From contig JAQAZG010000006.1 of NCBI GenBank assembly GCA_027864655.1, positions 1 through 64,000 on the forward strand: DNA of 64,000 nt, given 5' to 3'. The notes below the pieces were generated by a model. It was not told the origin of the DNA and did no database searches. It saw nothing but the letters and a program-made list of their open reading frames with translations. Positions 49,568 to 62,176 of the stretch are shown piece by piece. Each line of letters begins with the position of its first letter. Position 1 is the stretch's first letter. The position numbers and the translations under genes are program-made. The DNA is from Oleispirillum naphthae. Lineage in GTDB: Bacteria > Pseudomonadota > Alphaproteobacteria > Rhodospirillales > Rhodospirillaceae.

Positions 49568-49930
49568 TCAGAACTGCAGTCCGCCTTCGCGGGCCGCGTC
49601 GGCGAGCGCCTTGACGCGGCCGTGGAACATGAAGCCGCCGCGGTCGAAGACCACCTCGACGACGCCCTTCGCCTTGGCGCGCTCGGCGAGCAGCTTGCCC
49701 ACCGCGACGGCCGCGGCCGCATCCGAGGTCTTCTCCAGAGTGCCGCGCAGGTCCTTGTCCAGCGTGGAGGCCGCGACGATGGTCACGCCCCTCACGTCAT
49801 CGATGACCTGGGCATACATGTGTTCGTTGGTGCGGTGCACCGACAGACGCGGACGTCCGGCGGCCTTCTTGCGCAGGGACCAGCGGTTGCGGGCCTTGCG
49901 GCGTACCATGAGTTCTTTTGCCGTCTTCAT
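49568..49930 (-). CDS. rplR: 50S ribosomal protein L18
   Basis: Binds 5S rRNA in the central protuberance. The 120-residue product contains [36 protein letters not shown] and the C-terminal [20 protein letters not shown]. The ATG at 49930, followed by [14 protein letters not shown], fits the family; an 18-codon upstream extension is antisense-like noise overlapping rplF. Gap to rplF is ten bases. Confidence 0.96.
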   Translation of the reverse strand: MKTAKELMVRRKARNRWSLRKKAAGRPRLSVHRTNEHMYAQVIDDVRGVTIVAASTLDKDLRGTLEKTSDAAAAVAVGKLLAERAKAKGVVEVVFDRGGFMFHGRVKALADAAREGGLQF

Positions 49931-49940
49931 GATCAAGCCC

Positions 49941-50474
49941 TTACTTCTTCTTGCCTTCCTTGCGCAGGATCTTCTCGTCCGCATACTTCACGCCCTTGCC
50001 CTTATAGGGTTCGGGGCCGCGATAGGAGCGGATTTCGGAAGCCACCTGCCCGACACGCTGCTTGTCGTTGCCCGAAATCTCGATCTGCGTCGGCTGGGGA
50101 CACGCAATGGTGATGCCGTCGGGGATCGGGAAATCGACATCGTGGGAGAAGCCGAGCGCGAGCTTCAGGATCCTGCCCTGAACCTGCGCGCGGTAACCCA
50201 CGCCGACGATATCCAGCTTCTTGGTGAAGCCTTCGCTCACACCCTTGACCAGATTGTTGATGCGGGCGCGGCTGGTGCCCCACATGGAGCGCGCAAACTT
50301 GGTTTCGCTGCGCGGCTTCACCCACACCTTGCCGTCTTCGAGCTTCGCCTCGACGTCCTCGACGACGTCATAGGAAAGCTCGCCCATTTTGCCCTTGGCG
50401 CGCACGGTCTGCCCTTCGACAGAGACCGTCACGCCGGCCGGCACCACGACCGGATATTTGCCAACTCGCGACAT
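49941..50474 (-). CDS. rplF: 50S ribosomal protein L6
   Basis: Large-subunit protein near the factor-binding site. The 177-residue product starts [17 protein letters not shown] and contains [20 protein letters not shown] and the C-terminal [19 protein letters not shown]. The last segment, ending ILRKEGKKK, is the diagnostic tail. Gap to rpsH is 13 bases. Confidence 0.97.
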   Translation of the reverse strand: MSRVGKYPVVVPAGVTVSVEGQTVRAKGKMGELSYDVVEDVEAKLEDGKVWVKPRSETKFARSMWGTSRARINNLVKGVSEGFTKKLDIVGVGYRAQVQGRILKLALGFSHDVDFPIPDGITIACPQPTQIEISGNDKQRVGQVASEIRSYRGPEPYKGKGVKYADEKILRKEGKKK

Positions 50475-50487
50475 GACCGTCCCTTCC

Positions 50488-50886
50488 TTAGAACACCTTG
50501 CAGAGGATTTCGCCGCCGACGTTCGCCTGGCGCGCCTCGTAGTCGGACATCACGCCACGCGGCGTGGAGAGGATGGAAATCCCCAGCCCGTTGTAGACGC
50601 GCGGCAGGCCCTTGGCGCCGGAGTAGACGCGGCGGCCCGGGGTGGAAACCCGCGCGATCTGCGAGATCACCGGTTCGCCCTCGTGGTACTTCAGCTCGAT
50701 CTTGAGCTCGGCGATGCCCTTGCGGACCTCGACCTCCTCGTAACCGCGGATGTAGCCCTCGCGCACCAGAACGTCCAGGACGCTCTTGCGGAAGCGGGAA
50801 GCCGGAGCGGCGACGGACGGCTTGCGCGCCCGCTGGCCGTTCCGGATGCGGGTGAGCATATCGCCCAAAGGATCTGTCATCGACAT
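50488..50886 (-). CDS. rpsH: 30S ribosomal protein S8
   Basis: Binds helix 21 of 16S rRNA and, in enteric bacteria, represses the spc operon. The 132-residue product has [18 protein letters not shown] at the N-terminus and [20 protein letters not shown] at the C-terminus. The ATG at 50886 has GGGG at seven bases; a second ATG two codons later matches the shorter family start but is farther from it. Confidence 0.97.
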   Translation of the reverse strand: MSMTDPLGDMLTRIRNGQRARKPSVAAPASRFRKSVLDVLVREGYIRGYEEVEVRKGIAELKIELKYHEGEPVISQIARVSTPGRRVYSGAKGLPRVYNGLGISILSTPRGVMSDYEARQANVGGEILCKVF

Positions 50887-50899
50887 GGATGCGCCCCCC

Positions 50900-51205
50900 T
50901 TACCAGCTGGACTTCGTCATGCCCGGGATCTGGCCGAAGGAGGCCAGATCGCGCAGCATCACGCGGCCCAATTTGAATTTGCGGTAGGTCCCGCGGGGAC
51001 GACCGGTCAGGTCGCAGCGGTTGCGCTGGCGCACCGGGGCGGAGTTACGCGCCACCTCGGCCAGCTTTATGGTCGCCTCGAAGCGCTCTTCCGGGGTGAC
51101 CTCACGGTTCATCACGACGGCCTTCAGGCGCGCGCGGCGCGCGGCGCACTTCGCGGCCATTTTGGCGCGCTTCTTGTTGCGTTCGACAGCACTGGTTTTC
51201 GCCAT
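50900..51205 (-). CDS. rpsN: 30S ribosomal protein S14 (zinc-independent long form)
   Basis: The 101-residue product contains [39 protein letters not shown] and ends [15 protein letters not shown], which identify it. It is the long form that lacks the zinc-ribbon CxxC pairs. Gap to rplE is 16 bases. Confidence 0.97.
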   Translation of the reverse strand: MAKTSAVERNKKRAKMAAKCAARRARLKAVVMNREVTPEERFEATIKLAEVARNSAPVRQRNRCDLTGRPRGTYRKFKLGRVMLRDLASFGQIPGMTKSSW

Positions 51206-51221
51206 GGTTCCTCTCCCGGCC

Positions 51222-51764
51222 TTACTTGGCGAACGGCATGTTGAAACCGGCCAGAAGCGCCTTGGCTTCCTCGTCGGTCTGCGCCGTCGTGCAAATGATG
51301 ATGTCCATACCCCGGACGGTATCGACCTGGTCGTACTCGATTTCCGGGAAGACGATCTGTTCCTTCAGGCCGAAAGCGAAGTTGCCGCGGCCGTCGAAGC
51401 ACTTGCCGCGGATGCCGCGGAAGTCGCGGACGCGCGGCAGCGCAATGTTGACCAGACGGTCGAGGAACTCGTACATGCGGTCCTTACGCAGCGTCACCTT
51501 GCAGCCGATCGACATGCCTTCACGCAGTTTGAAGGTGGCGACGGACTTGCGCGCCTTGGTGACGACCGGACGCTGACCGGCGATCGCGGCCATTTCCTTG
51601 GCGGCGCCCTGGACCTTCTTCTGGTCCGCGACGGCGTCGCCGACGCCCATGTTCAGGACGATCTTGGTCAGCTTCGGAACCATCATCGGGTTCGCGTAGC
51701 CGAACTTATCCTGCAATTCCTTGCGAACCACGGTGTCGTAGTGTTCGCGCAAACGAGCAGCCAT
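51222..51764 (-). CDS. rplE: 50S ribosomal protein L5
   Basis: Binds 5S rRNA and contacts P-site tRNA. The 180-residue product contains [40 protein letters not shown] and [20 protein letters not shown], the standard motifs. Gap to rplX is 14 bases. Confidence 0.97.
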   Translation of the reverse strand: MAARLREHYDTVVRKELQDKFGYANPMMVPKLTKIVLNMGVGDAVADQKKVQGAAKEMAAIAGQRPVVTKARKSVATFKLREGMSIGCKVTLRKDRMYEFLDRLVNIALPRVRDFRGIRGKCFDGRGNFAFGLKEQIVFPEIEYDQVDTVRGMDIIICTTAQTDEEAKALLAGFNMPFAK

Positions 51765-51778
51765 TGATCCCGCTCCCC

Positions 51779-52099
51779 TTACTTGTCGAGGACTTCGCCG
51801 GAAAGCTTCGCAACGCGAACCTTTCGGCCGTCTTCGAGAGTCTTGAACCCGACGCGGGTCGGCTTGCCTTCCTTCGGATCGACATGCGCGACGTTGGAGA
51901 CGTGGATCGGAGCCTCCTTTTCCACGATCCCACCGGCCGACATCTGGCTCGGACGGGTATGGCGCTTCACCACGTTGACGCCCTGCACCACGACGCGGGA
52001 AGCGGACGGAAGCGAACGCATCACCTCGCCCTTCTTGCCCTTGTCCTTGCCGGCCAGCACGACGACGAAGTCGCCCTTCTTGATCTTCGCAGCGGACAT
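51779..52099 (-). CDS. rplX: 50S ribosomal protein L24
   Basis: Assembly-initiator protein. The 106-residue product starts [20 protein letters not shown], a KOW domain, and has [20 protein letters not shown] and [10 protein letters not shown]. The ATG overlaps the rplN stop by one base (TGATG), so the two are translationally coupled. Confidence 0.96.
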   Translation of the reverse strand: MSAAKIKKGDFVVVLAGKDKGKKGEVMRSLPSASRVVVQGVNVVKRHTRPSQMSAGGIVEKEAPIHVSNVAHVDPKEGKPTRVGFKTLEDGRKVRVAKLSGEVLDK

Positions 52100-52467
52100 C
52101 ACAGCACCTCCGGCGACAGCGAAATGATCTTCATGTAGCCCTTGGCGCGCAGCTCGCGCACCACCGGGCCGAAGATACGGGTGCCGATCGGCTCGTTCTG
52201 CTTGTTGATCAGAACCGCCGCGTTGCGGTCGAAGCGGATGACGCTGCCGTCGGGACGGCGCACTTCCTTCGCCGTCCGCACGATGACGGCGCGGTGCACA
52301 TCGCCCTTCTTGACGCGACCGCGCGGGATCGCGTCCTTCACCGACACCACGATGATGTCGCCGACCGAGGCGAACCGACGCTTGGCGCCGCCAAGCACCT
52401 TGATGCACTGCACCCGCTTCGCCCCCGAGTTGTCGGCAACGTCCAGGTTGGTTTGCATCTGAATCAT
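52099..52467 (-). CDS. rplN: 50S ribosomal protein L14
   Basis: Forms part of the intersubunit bridge. The 122-residue product starts [20 protein letters not shown] and has the [20 protein letters not shown] and [17 protein letters not shown] blocks. It follows rpsQ by 36 bases and begins the spc-operon section. Confidence 0.97.
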   Translation of the reverse strand: MIQMQTNLDVADNSGAKRVQCIKVLGGAKRRFASVGDIIVVSVKDAIPRGRVKKGDVHRAVIVRTAKEVRRPDGSVIRFDRNAAVLINKQNEPIGTRIFGPVVRELRAKGYMKIISLSPEVL

Positions 52468-52503
52468 GGACCGTTTCCTTTATCTTGAAACAGATATTCG
52501 AAT

Positions 52504-52743
52504 TTATTCCGCATCCGCCGCCATGACTTCCCAGGTCTTGGTCCGGGAAATCGGAGCGCATTCGCGGATACGCACCACGTCGCCCACCTTGAACGCATTG
52601 TTCTCGTCATGGGCCGCGTACTTCTTGCTACGCCGGATGAACTTCTTGTAGACGGGGTGCATGAAGCGGCGCTCGACCTTGACCGTGACGGTCTTGTCGT
52701 TGCAGTCGCTGACCACCACGCCCTGCAGGATACGCTTAGGCAT
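52504..52743 (-). CDS. rpsQ: 30S ribosomal protein S17
   Basis: The 79-residue product starts [20 protein letters not shown] and contains [40 protein letters not shown]. The ATG at 52743 lies inside the end of rpmC (8-base overlap), so no upstream extension is needed. Confidence 0.96.
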   Translation of the reverse strand: MPKRILQGVVVSDCNDKTVTVKVERRFMHPVYKKFIRRSKKYAAHDENNAFKVGDVVRIRECAPISRTKTWEVMAADAE

Positions 52744-52942
52744 TCTTCGCCTCTCCACGCTTGGCGCCCATCACCGTCTTGATGCGCGCGATATCGCGGC
52801 GCACCTGACGCACCCGGGCGGTGTTCTCCAACTGCCCGGAGGCGCGCTGGAACCGCATGTTGAACTGTTCCTTCTTCAGGGCGACGAGGTCCTCCTGAAG
52901 CTGGTCGATCGATTTCGCGCGCAACTCTTCCGCCTTCGCCAT
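52736..52942 (-). CDS. rpmC: 50S ribosomal protein L29
   Basis: A 68-residue two-helix protein near the tunnel exit. It has [40 protein letters not shown] and [10 protein letters not shown]. It overlaps rpsQ and is three bases from rplP. Confidence 0.96.
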   Translation of the reverse strand: MAKAEELRAKSIDQLQEDLVALKKEQFNMRFQRASGQLENTARVRQVRRDIARIKTVMGAKRGEAKNA

Positions 52943-52945
52943 GGT

Positions 52946-53368
52946 TTACGCCTCCTCGGCAATCAGGCGGGCGACGAAGCGGGTCTTGATCGGGAGCTTG
53001 GCCGCGGCCAATTCGAACGCCCGACGCGCCACGTCTTCGGCAACGCCATCGACTTCAAACATGATCCGGCCCGGCTTCACCCGGCAGGACCAGAACTCCA
53101 CGGAGCCCTTGCCCTTGCCCTGACGGACTTCGGCGGGCTTCGCGGTCACCGGAACATCGGGGAACACGCGGATCCACACCCGGCCCTGACGCTTCATCTG
53201 GCGGGTGATGGCGCGCCGCGCCGCCTCGATCTGCCGCGCGGTCACGCGGTCCGGCTCCATCGCCTTGAGGCCGTAGGCCCCGAAATTCAAATCCGATCCG
53301 CCTTTGGCCAGGCCGTGAATGCGGCCCTTGTGCTGCTTGCGGAACTTCGTGCGCTTTGGACTCAGCAT
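52946..53368 (-). CDS. rplP: 50S ribosomal protein L16
   Basis: Organises the peptidyl-transferase region. The 140-residue product starts [20 protein letters not shown] and contains [20 protein letters not shown] and [17 protein letters not shown]. The start inside the small gap after rpsC (14 bases) fits the family. Confidence 0.97.
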   Translation of the reverse strand: MLSPKRTKFRKQHKGRIHGLAKGGSDLNFGAYGLKAMEPDRVTARQIEAARRAITRQMKRQGRVWIRVFPDVPVTAKPAEVRQGKGKGSVEFWSCRVKPGRIMFEVDGVAEDVARRAFELAAAKLPIKTRFVARLIAEEA

Positions 53369-53382
53369 CGTTCTTACCCTTC

Positions 53383-54054
53383 TTAGCGCTGCTCTTGCGC
53401 GCGCTTGTCCTGGGCCATCGGATCGTGGGCCATGATCTCGCCCTTGAAGATCCAGACCTTGACGCCGCAGGTGCCATAGGTGGTCTTGGCGGTGCCGACG
53501 CCGTAATCGACGTCCGCGCGCAGGGTGTGCAACGGCACGCGGCCCTCGCGGTACCATTCGGTACGGGCGATTTCCGCGCCGCCCAGGCGGCCCGCGCAGT
53601 TGATCCGGATGCCCAGGGCGCCCAGCCGCATCGCCGACTGCACCGCGCGCTTCATGGCGCGGCGGAACGCGACGCGGCGTTCCAGCTGCTGGGCGATGTT
53701 CTCGGCGACGAGCTGCGCGTCGAGTTCCGGCTTGCGGATTTCGACGATGTTCAGATGAACGTCGCTGCCCACCTTCTTCGAGAGCTCCTTGCGCAGGGTC
53801 TCGATGTCGGCGCCCTTGCGGCCGATGATGATGCCCGGACGCGCGGAGTGGATGGTGATGCGCGCCTTCTTGGCCGGGCGTTCGATGACGATGCGCGAGA
53901 CCCCCGCCTGTTGCAGGCGGCCCTTCAGATGCTCGCGGATCGACAGATCCTCGAGCAGCAGCTGGGCATAATCGGCGCCGTCGGCGTACCAGCGGGAATC
54001 CCAGGTACGGTTGATCCCGACGCGCAGGCCGATCGGGTTGACTTTGTGTCCCAT
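53383..54054 (-). CDS. rpsC: 30S ribosomal protein S3
   Basis: Part of the mRNA entry helicase. The 223-residue product starts [20 protein letters not shown] and has a KH domain with [20 protein letters not shown], then a C-terminal domain with [20 protein letters not shown] and [20 protein letters not shown]. The ATG overlaps the rplV stop by one base (TGATG). Confidence 0.97.
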   Translation of the reverse strand: MGHKVNPIGLRVGINRTWDSRWYADGADYAQLLLEDLSIREHLKGRLQQAGVSRIVIERPAKKARITIHSARPGIIIGRKGADIETLRKELSKKVGSDVHLNIVEIRKPELDAQLVAENIAQQLERRVAFRRAMKRAVQSAMRLGALGIRINCAGRLGGAEIARTEWYREGRVPLHTLRADVDYGVGTAKTTYGTCGVKVWIFKGEIMAHDPMAQDKRAQEQR

Positions 54055-54434
54055 CAGACGGTCTCCTCGCGTTCGGTAACGACGATGGTCAGGTTCGAGA
54101 AGATCTTCTCGACCCGGCCGGCACGTCCACGCGCACGGGCCTGGAAGCGCTTCATCGAGATCGACTTGCCGACGAAGGCCTCCGACACCACCAGGGCATC
54201 GACGTCGAGCTGATGATTGTTTTCCGCGTTCGCGATGGCGGACTGGAGGCACTTCTTGACCTCGCCCGAGACGCGGCGCTTCGAGAACGTCAGTTCCGCC
54301 AGCGCGGATTCGGCGCTCTTGCCCCGGATCGCCGCGGCGACCAGGTTGAGTTTGCGCGGGCTGGTGCGGATGACGTGGCTGTACGCCTTCGCCGAATTCT
54401 CCGGCAGCGCGCGTTTGGCCGGCTGCTTGCCCAT
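54054..54434 (-). CDS. rplV: 50S ribosomal protein L22
   Basis: Lines the exit tunnel and contributes to macrolide response. The 126-residue product starts [20 protein letters not shown] and has [39 protein letters not shown] and the loop [20 protein letters not shown]. The ATG at 54434 follows AGGAAG and is one base from the rpsS stop. Confidence 0.96.
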   Translation of the reverse strand: MGKQPAKRALPENSAKAYSHVIRTSPRKLNLVAAAIRGKSAESALAELTFSKRRVSGEVKKCLQSAIANAENNHQLDVDALVVSEAFVGKSISMKRFQARARGRAGRVEKIFSNLTIVVTEREETV

Positions 54435-54435
54435 G

Positions 54436-54714
54436 TTACTTCCTCTTCGCCTTCTTGTCGGCGGTGTGCCCGTAGTAGGTACGGGTCGGAGCGAACTCGC
54501 CGAACTTATGACCGACCATCTCTTCGGTGACCAGCACCGGGATGAACTTCTGCCCATTGTGAACGCCGAAGGTGAGGCTCACGAACTGCGGCATGATCGT
54601 TGAACGGCGCGACCACGTCTTGATCACCTCATTGCGGCCGGAAGCACGGGCGGCCTCTGCCTTCTTCAGGAGGTATCCGTCCACAAACGGACCTTTCCAT
54701 ACGGAACGAGCCAC
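54436..54714 (-). CDS. rpsS: 30S ribosomal protein S19
   Basis: The 92-residue product starts [20 protein letters not shown] and contains [20 protein letters not shown] and [20 protein letters not shown], all diagnostic. Gap to rplB is 12 bases. Confidence 0.97.
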   Translation of the reverse strand: MARSVWKGPFVDGYLLKKAEAARASGRNEVIKTWSRRSTIMPQFVSLTFGVHNGQKFIPVLVTEEMVGHKFGEFAPTRTYYGHTADKKAKRK

Positions 54715-54726
54715 GGTCGTTCTCCC

Positions 54727-55554
54727 TTACTTCTTCTTGGCCAAATGACGGCTGCGCATAATCAGTCCGTCGGTTTTCTTATTCGAGCGGGTCCGCTTGC
54801 CCTTCGTCGGCTTGCCCCACGGAGTCACCGGGTGCGCGCCGCCGTTGGTGCGACCGCCCAACGGGTGATCGACCGGGTTCATCGCGATGCCGCGTACGTG
54901 CGGGCGGCGGCCCAGCCAGCGATTGCGGCCCGCCTTGCCCAGGTTGGTGTTCTGGTTGTCCGGGTTGGACACCGCGCCCACCGTGGCGAAGCACTCGCCG
55001 CGCACCAGGCGCAGCTCGCCGCTCGACAGCCGAAGCTGAGCATAGCCGCCGTCCTTGCCGATGAGCTGCGCGTAGCAGCCCGCGGAGCGCGCCATCTGCC
55101 CGCCGCGGCCGAGCTTCAACTCGACGTTGTGGACGATGGTGCCGACCGGCATGTTCTTCATCGGCATCGCGTTGCCCGGCTTGATGTCGGCGCGTTCGGA
55201 GGCGATCACGGCGTCGCCGACGGCCAGGCGCTGCGGCGCCAGGATGTAGGCGACCTCGCCGTCCTCGTAACGCACGAAGGCGATGAAGGCGGTGCGGTTG
55301 GGGTCGTACTCCAGGCGCTCGACGGTCGCGGGAATATCCAGCTTCCGGCGCTTGAAGTCAACCAAGCGGTACTTGCGCTTGTGCCCGCCGCCGCGCCACC
55401 ACACGGTGGTGCGGCCGGTGTTGTTGCGCCCGCCCGAGCTGGTCAGACCCTCGGTGAGAGTCTTTTCCGGCTTGCCCTTGTAGAGCTCGGACCGGTCCAC
55501 CAGGATCAGCGCGCGCGTACCCGGCGTCGTCGGATTGAACGATTTCAAAGCCAT
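54727..55554 (-). CDS. rplB: 50S ribosomal protein L2
   Basis: Needed for subunit joining and peptide-bond formation. The 275-residue product has [40 protein letters not shown], the [20 protein letters not shown] block and the C-terminal [20 protein letters not shown] with the essential His. Gap to rplW is four bases. Confidence 0.98.
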   Translation of the reverse strand: MALKSFNPTTPGTRALILVDRSELYKGKPEKTLTEGLTSSGGRNNTGRTTVWWRGGGHKRKYRLVDFKRRKLDIPATVERLEYDPNRTAFIAFVRYEDGEVAYILAPQRLAVGDAVIASERADIKPGNAMPMKNMPVGTIVHNVELKLGRGGQMARSAGCYAQLIGKDGGYAQLRLSSGELRLVRGECFATVGAVSNPDNQNTNLGKAGRNRWLGRRPHVRGIAMNPVDHPLGGRTNGGAHPVTPWGKPTKGKRTRSNKKTDGLIMRSRHLAKKK

Positions 55555-55558
55555 CGTC

Positions 55559-55870
55559 TTACACCCCCGTCGCGACGTCGATCGTCTGGCCTGCGGCCAG
55601 GGTCACATACGCCTTCTTCATGTCGGAGCGCTGGCCGAGACGGCCCCGGAAGCGCTTCGTCTTGCCCTTCTGGCGCAGGGTGTTCACCGCGGTGACCTTC
55701 ACCCCGAAGATGCCTTCCACCGCCGCCGCGACTTCGAGCTTGCTCGCGTCCAGCGGAACCTTGAAGGTCACCTGATTGTGTTCGGACCCGAGCGTCGCCT
55801 TTTCGGTGATCACCGGGATGCGCACGATGTCGTACATGCGCTCCTTCGAAATCTTGATCGCCTTGGTCAT
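55559..55870 (-). CDS. rplW: 50S ribosomal protein L23
   Basis: Docking site for trigger factor and SRP at the tunnel exit. The 103-residue product contains [40 protein letters not shown] and [20 protein letters not shown]. The start overlaps the rplD stop by four bases (ATGA). Confidence 0.97.
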   Translation of the reverse strand: MTKAIKISKERMYDIVRIPVITEKATLGSEHNQVTFKVPLDASKLEVAAAVEGIFGVKVTAVNTLRQKGKTKRFRGRLGQRSDMKKAYVTLAAGQTIDVATGV

Positions 55871-56487
55871 TTCAGACGCGCCTCCAGGTGCTCGACGGCG
55901 GCCTTGGTGAGAACCAGGGTGTCGCGCCGAAGAATGTCGTAAACGTTCGCGCCCTGCTGCGGCAGCACATCGATGCCGATGACGTTGCGCGAGGCGAGCG
56001 CCAGGTTGCCGTCCACCTCCGGCCCGTCGATGATCAGCGCGCTCGCCCAGCCCAGGGTCTTCAGCTTGTCGGCGAAGTCCTTGGTCTTGGCGGAGGCGAA
56101 CTTGGCGTCTTCGAGAACCACCAGCTTGCCTTCGGCCGCCTTGGCCGAGAGCGCGGTCTTCAGACCGAGCTTGCGGAACTTCTTGGTCAGCTCGTGCGCA
56201 TGGTCGCGGACCACCGGGCCGAAGATCGTCGCGCCGCCGCGGTACTGCGGGCTGCGCAGCGAACCCTGGCGGGCGTGGCCCGTGCCCTTCTGCTTGTAGG
56301 GCTTCTTGGTGGTGCCGGAAATCTCGCCGATTTCCTTGGTCTTGTGGGTGCCGGCGCGGCGCTTGGCGAGCTGCCAGTTGACCATGCGATGCAGAATGTC
56401 GGCGCGCACCGCGACGCCGAAAACGCCCTCGTCAAGGTCGATGGAGCCGACGCTCTTCGCGTCGAAATTGATCACGTCCTGCTTCAT
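55867..56487 (-). CDS. rplD: 50S ribosomal protein L4
   Basis: Lines the exit tunnel; in enteric bacteria it also represses the S10 operon. The 206-residue product has [40 protein letters not shown] and [20 protein letters not shown], the tunnel-loop signature. It is coupled to rplW by a four-base overlap and follows rplC by six bases. Confidence 0.97.
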   Translation of the reverse strand: MKQDVINFDAKSVGSIDLDEGVFGVAVRADILHRMVNWQLAKRRAGTHKTKEIGEISGTTKKPYKQKGTGHARQGSLRSPQYRGGATIFGPVVRDHAHELTKKFRKLGLKTALSAKAAEGKLVVLEDAKFASAKTKDFADKLKTLGWASALIIDGPEVDGNLALASRNVIGIDVLPQQGANVYDILRRDTLVLTKAAVEHLEARLK

Positions 56488-56493
56488 CGCCGC

Positions 56494-57204
56494 TTATTCC
56501 TTATCCTGGGAGGCGACGGCCTGTTCGGCCTGAGCCTTGATCGCGCCCGGGAGCGGAACCCCCTCGGGCAGCGGCTTCTTCACCGCGTCGCGAACCAGAA
56601 CCCAGCCGCCCTCGGAACCCGGCACCGCGCCCCTGACCAGAATCAGGCCGCGGTCCTCGTCGGTGGAGACCACCTGCAGGTTCTGCTGGGTGACGCGCTC
56701 GGCGCCCATGTGGCCGGCCATCTTCTTGCCCTTGAACACCTTGCCCGGATCCTGGCACTGACCGGTGGAACCGTGGGAGCGGTGCGACACCGACACGCCG
56801 TGGGTCGCTTCCAGGCCGCGGAAGTTGTGGCGCTTCATGGCGCCCGCGAAGCCCTTGCCGATGGAGGTGCCGGCGACGTCCACGAACTGGCCGGGGACGA
56901 AGTGATTGACCGACAGCTCGCAGCCGACGTCCAGCAGGCAGTCCGCCGAAACCACGAATTCCGCCACCTTCTTCTTCGGCTCGACCTTGGCCGCCGCGAA
57001 GTGCCCGCGCATCGCCTTGGACACGTTCTTCACCTTCGCGGTTCCGACGCCGAGCTGCACCGCGGTGTAGCCGTTGGCCTCGGCGGTACGCGTCGCCACC
57101 ACCTGGCAGCCGTCCACCTTCAGAACCGTGACCGGCACATGCCGCCCGTCCTCGGTGAACACGCGGGTCATGCCCATTTTCTGCGCAATCAGACCGGATC
57201 GCAT
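56494..57204 (-). CDS. rplC: 50S ribosomal protein L3
   Basis: One of the first proteins in large-subunit assembly. The 236-residue product starts [20 protein letters not shown] and has [40 protein letters not shown] and [20 protein letters not shown]. The Gln in STGQ is the site usually methylated by PrmB. A C-terminal extension ([10 protein letters not shown]) is present. Confidence 0.97.
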   Translation of the reverse strand: MRSGLIAQKMGMTRVFTEDGRHVPVTVLKVDGCQVVATRTAEANGYTAVQLGVGTAKVKNVSKAMRGHFAAAKVEPKKKVAEFVVSADCLLDVGCELSVNHFVPGQFVDVAGTSIGKGFAGAMKRHNFRGLEATHGVSVSHRSHGSTGQCQDPGKVFKGKKMAGHMGAERVTQQNLQVVSTDEDRGLILVRGAVPGSEGGWVLVRDAVKKPLPEGVPLPGAIKAQAEQAVASQDKE

Positions 57205-57218
57205 GATTCCCGTTCCTT

Positions 57219-57527
57219 TTAGAGCTTGATCTCGACGTCAACGCCGGCCGCCAGGTCGAGCTTCATCAGCGCGTCCACGGTCTGCGGAGTCGGATCCACG
57301 ATGTCCAACAGGCGCTTGTGAGTCCGGATTTCGAACTGCTCGCGCGACTTCTTGTCGATGTGCGGCGAGCGGTTCACGGTGAACTTCTCGATCCGCGTCG
57401 GCAGCGGGATCGGGCCCCGCACCTGAGCACCCGTGCGCTTGGCGGTATTGACGATCTCGCGCGTGGACTGGTCCAGCACGCGGTGATCGAACGCCTTCAA
57501 GCGAATGCGGATGTTTTGACCTTCCAT
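57219..57527 (-). CDS. rpsJ: 30S ribosomal protein S10
   Basis: Small-subunit head protein, also the NusE partner in antitermination. The 102-residue product reads [40 protein letters not shown] and [15 protein letters not shown]. Two adjacent ATGs (57530 and 57527) occur; the second matches the family length. It heads the S10 operon, 83 bases after tuf, with a stem-loop in the gap. Confidence 0.96.
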   Translation of the reverse strand: MEGQNIRIRLKAFDHRVLDQSTREIVNTAKRTGAQVRGPIPLPTRIEKFTVNRSPHIDKKSREQFEIRTHKRLLDIVDPTPQTVDALMKLDLAAGVDVEIKL

Positions 57528-57553
57528 CATGGCTTTCACACCGTTTTTGTGAT

Positions 57554-57596
57554 GGGCGTCCGCTTCGCGAACCACCGGGTCCGCGCCCGGACGCCC
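57554..57596 (-). other. Leader stem-loop between tuf and rpsJ
   Basis: GGGCGTCCG (57588-57596 read on the minus strand) pairs perfectly with CGGACGCCC (57554-57562), enclosing about 25 bases that can pair further. No T-run follows, so it is not a standard terminator. Its place right before the S10 operon suggests a possible regulatory leader or processing site. Confidence 0.45.
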
Positions 57597-57610
57597 AACT
57601 GTTCCAATCT

Positions 57611-58801
<1,191 letters not shown>

Positions 58802-58830
58802 CTTTGCCTACTCCGTCAAATCGTGTGTGT

Positions 58831-60909
<2,079 letters not shown>

Positions 60910-60944
60910 AATCTACGATCCTGGTCTTTTCGTTTCTGTCGGGG

Positions 60945-61415
60945 TTACCAGCGGTAATGCGAAAAGGCCTTGTTGGCGTCGGCCATACGGTGCGTGTCTT
61001 CGCGCTTCTTGACCGCGCCGCCGCGATTGTTGGAAGCATCCAAGAGTTCACCGGAGAGACGATCGACCATCGTCGTCTCGGAACGCTTGCGGGCGAATTC
61101 GATCAGCCAGCGGATCGCCAGCGCCTGGCGGCGATCGGTGCGCACTTCCACCGGCACCTGGTACGTCGCACCGCCGACGCGGCGGGAACGAACCTCGATC
61201 GCCGGTTTGACGTTGGTGAGCGCCTCGTGGAAGACCTTGACGGGATCGCCGCTGGTTTTCGCGGTGATCCGGTCGAGCGCGCCATAAACGATCTGCTCGG
61301 CGGTGGCCTTCTTGCCATCCTTCATGACGCTGTTGATGAACTTAGCCAAAACGAGGTCACCGAACTTGGCGTCCGGCAGTACTTCGCGCTTCTCGGCAGC
61401 ATGACGACGAGACAT
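60945..61415 (-). CDS. rpsG: 30S ribosomal protein S7
   Basis: Initiates assembly of the small-subunit head. The 156-residue product starts [20 protein letters not shown] and contains [50 protein letters not shown] and [20 protein letters not shown] at the end. The ATG at 61415 is 22 bases after the rpsL stop. Confidence 0.97.
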   Translation of the reverse strand: MSRRHAAEKREVLPDAKFGDLVLAKFINSVMKDGKKATAEQIVYGALDRITAKTSGDPVKVFHEALTNVKPAIEVRSRRVGGATYQVPVEVRTDRRQALAIRWLIEFARKRSETTMVDRLSGELLDASNNRGGAVKKREDTHRMADANKAFSHYRW

Positions 61416-61437
61416 CTTCCTTGGACCTCTATATCTA

Positions 61438-61809
61438 TTACTTCGGACGCTTCGCGCCGTACTTCGAACGGCGCTGACGGCGGTCCTTGACGCCCTGGGT
61501 ATCCAGAGTGCCGCGGATGATGTGGTAACGCACACCCGGCAGGTCCTTGACGCGGCCGCCGCGGATCATCACCACGGAGTGTTCCTGGAGGTTGTGACCT
61601 TCACCCGGGATGTAGGTCGTCACCTCGAATCCATTGGTCAGACGCACACGCGCGACCTTTCGCAGAGCCGAGTTCGGCTTCTTCGGGGTCGTGGTGTAGA
61701 CGCGGGTGCAAACCCCGCGCTTCTGCGGGCAAGCCTGCAACGCCGGAACCTTGTTGCGGTTCACTTGCGGCTCCCGCGGCTTGCGGATCAACTGATTGAT
61801 CGTCGGCAT
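61438..61809 (-). CDS. rpsL: 30S ribosomal protein S12
   Basis: Decoding-centre protein. The 123-residue product starts [15 protein letters not shown] and has [20 protein letters not shown] and [20 protein letters not shown]. The Lys residues where streptomycin-resistance changes are usually found carry the sensitive form. It is the first gene of the str operon and has a strong promoter about 250 bases upstream. Confidence 0.98.
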   Translation of the reverse strand: MPTINQLIRKPREPQVNRNKVPALQACPQKRGVCTRVYTTTPKKPNSALRKVARVRLTNGFEVTTYIPGEGHNLQEHSVVMIRGGRVKDLPGVRYHIIRGTLDTQGVKDRRQRRSKYGAKRPK

Positions 61810-62059
61810 GAGTGTTCCCTATGTTCTTTCACTCGAAACGCGCAACCGGCCTTCCCTGGCCGCCGACTCGGTGCCCAGAGAACAAACCCCCCTTCACCGC
61901 AATCCCCCAAGGGGCGCGCTGAAAGGGAAAAAGGGTGGCCGAAACGGCCGATTTCCATCAACAGTCGGGCTTTCCCGGGTGCTTGGCGCGAGCGGCTTAC
62001 CGGGTCTTGCCCGGAAGTTCCGCGCGCCGCGCGGTCGAGACCGTCCGAATGAGGGGCGC
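61810..62059 (-). other. Long 5' leader of the str operon
   Basis: About 245 bases of untranslated leader between the promoter and rpsL. No open frame is convincing here. It contains GC-rich stretches able to form weak stems, but I saw no single dominant structure. Its length allows for attenuation or protein-binding control. Confidence 0.4.
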
Positions 62060-62088
62060 ACTATACGTATTCGGGGCACCCCCGTCAA
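62060..62088 (-). promoter_or_regulatory. Strong sigma-70-type promoter of the str operon (rpsL-rpsG-fusA-tuf)
   Basis: On the minus strand TTGACG (62083-62088) and TATAGT (62060-62065) are separated by exactly 17 bases. The predicted start is near 62053, leaving a ~245-base leader before rpsL. The promoter lies downstream of the rpoC terminator, so the str operon is independently transcribed from rpoBC. Confidence 0.8.
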
Positions 62089-62113
62089 CCCGGATAATCC
62101 GTCCTTTCCGCCC

Positions 62114-62148
62114 CCCGAAAACAAACGCCGCCCGAGGGGGGCGGCGTT
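62114..62148 (-). terminator. Intrinsic terminator after rpoC
   Basis: AACGCCGCCC (62124-62133) pairs with GGGCGGCGTT (62139-62148). On the minus strand the stem is followed by TGTTTTCGGGG, a moderate U-tract. It starts 28 bases after the rpoC stop and separates it from the str-operon promoter. Confidence 0.85.
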
Positions 62149-62176
62149 CGCTTCATGGCCGGAAATCCGGCGGTTT

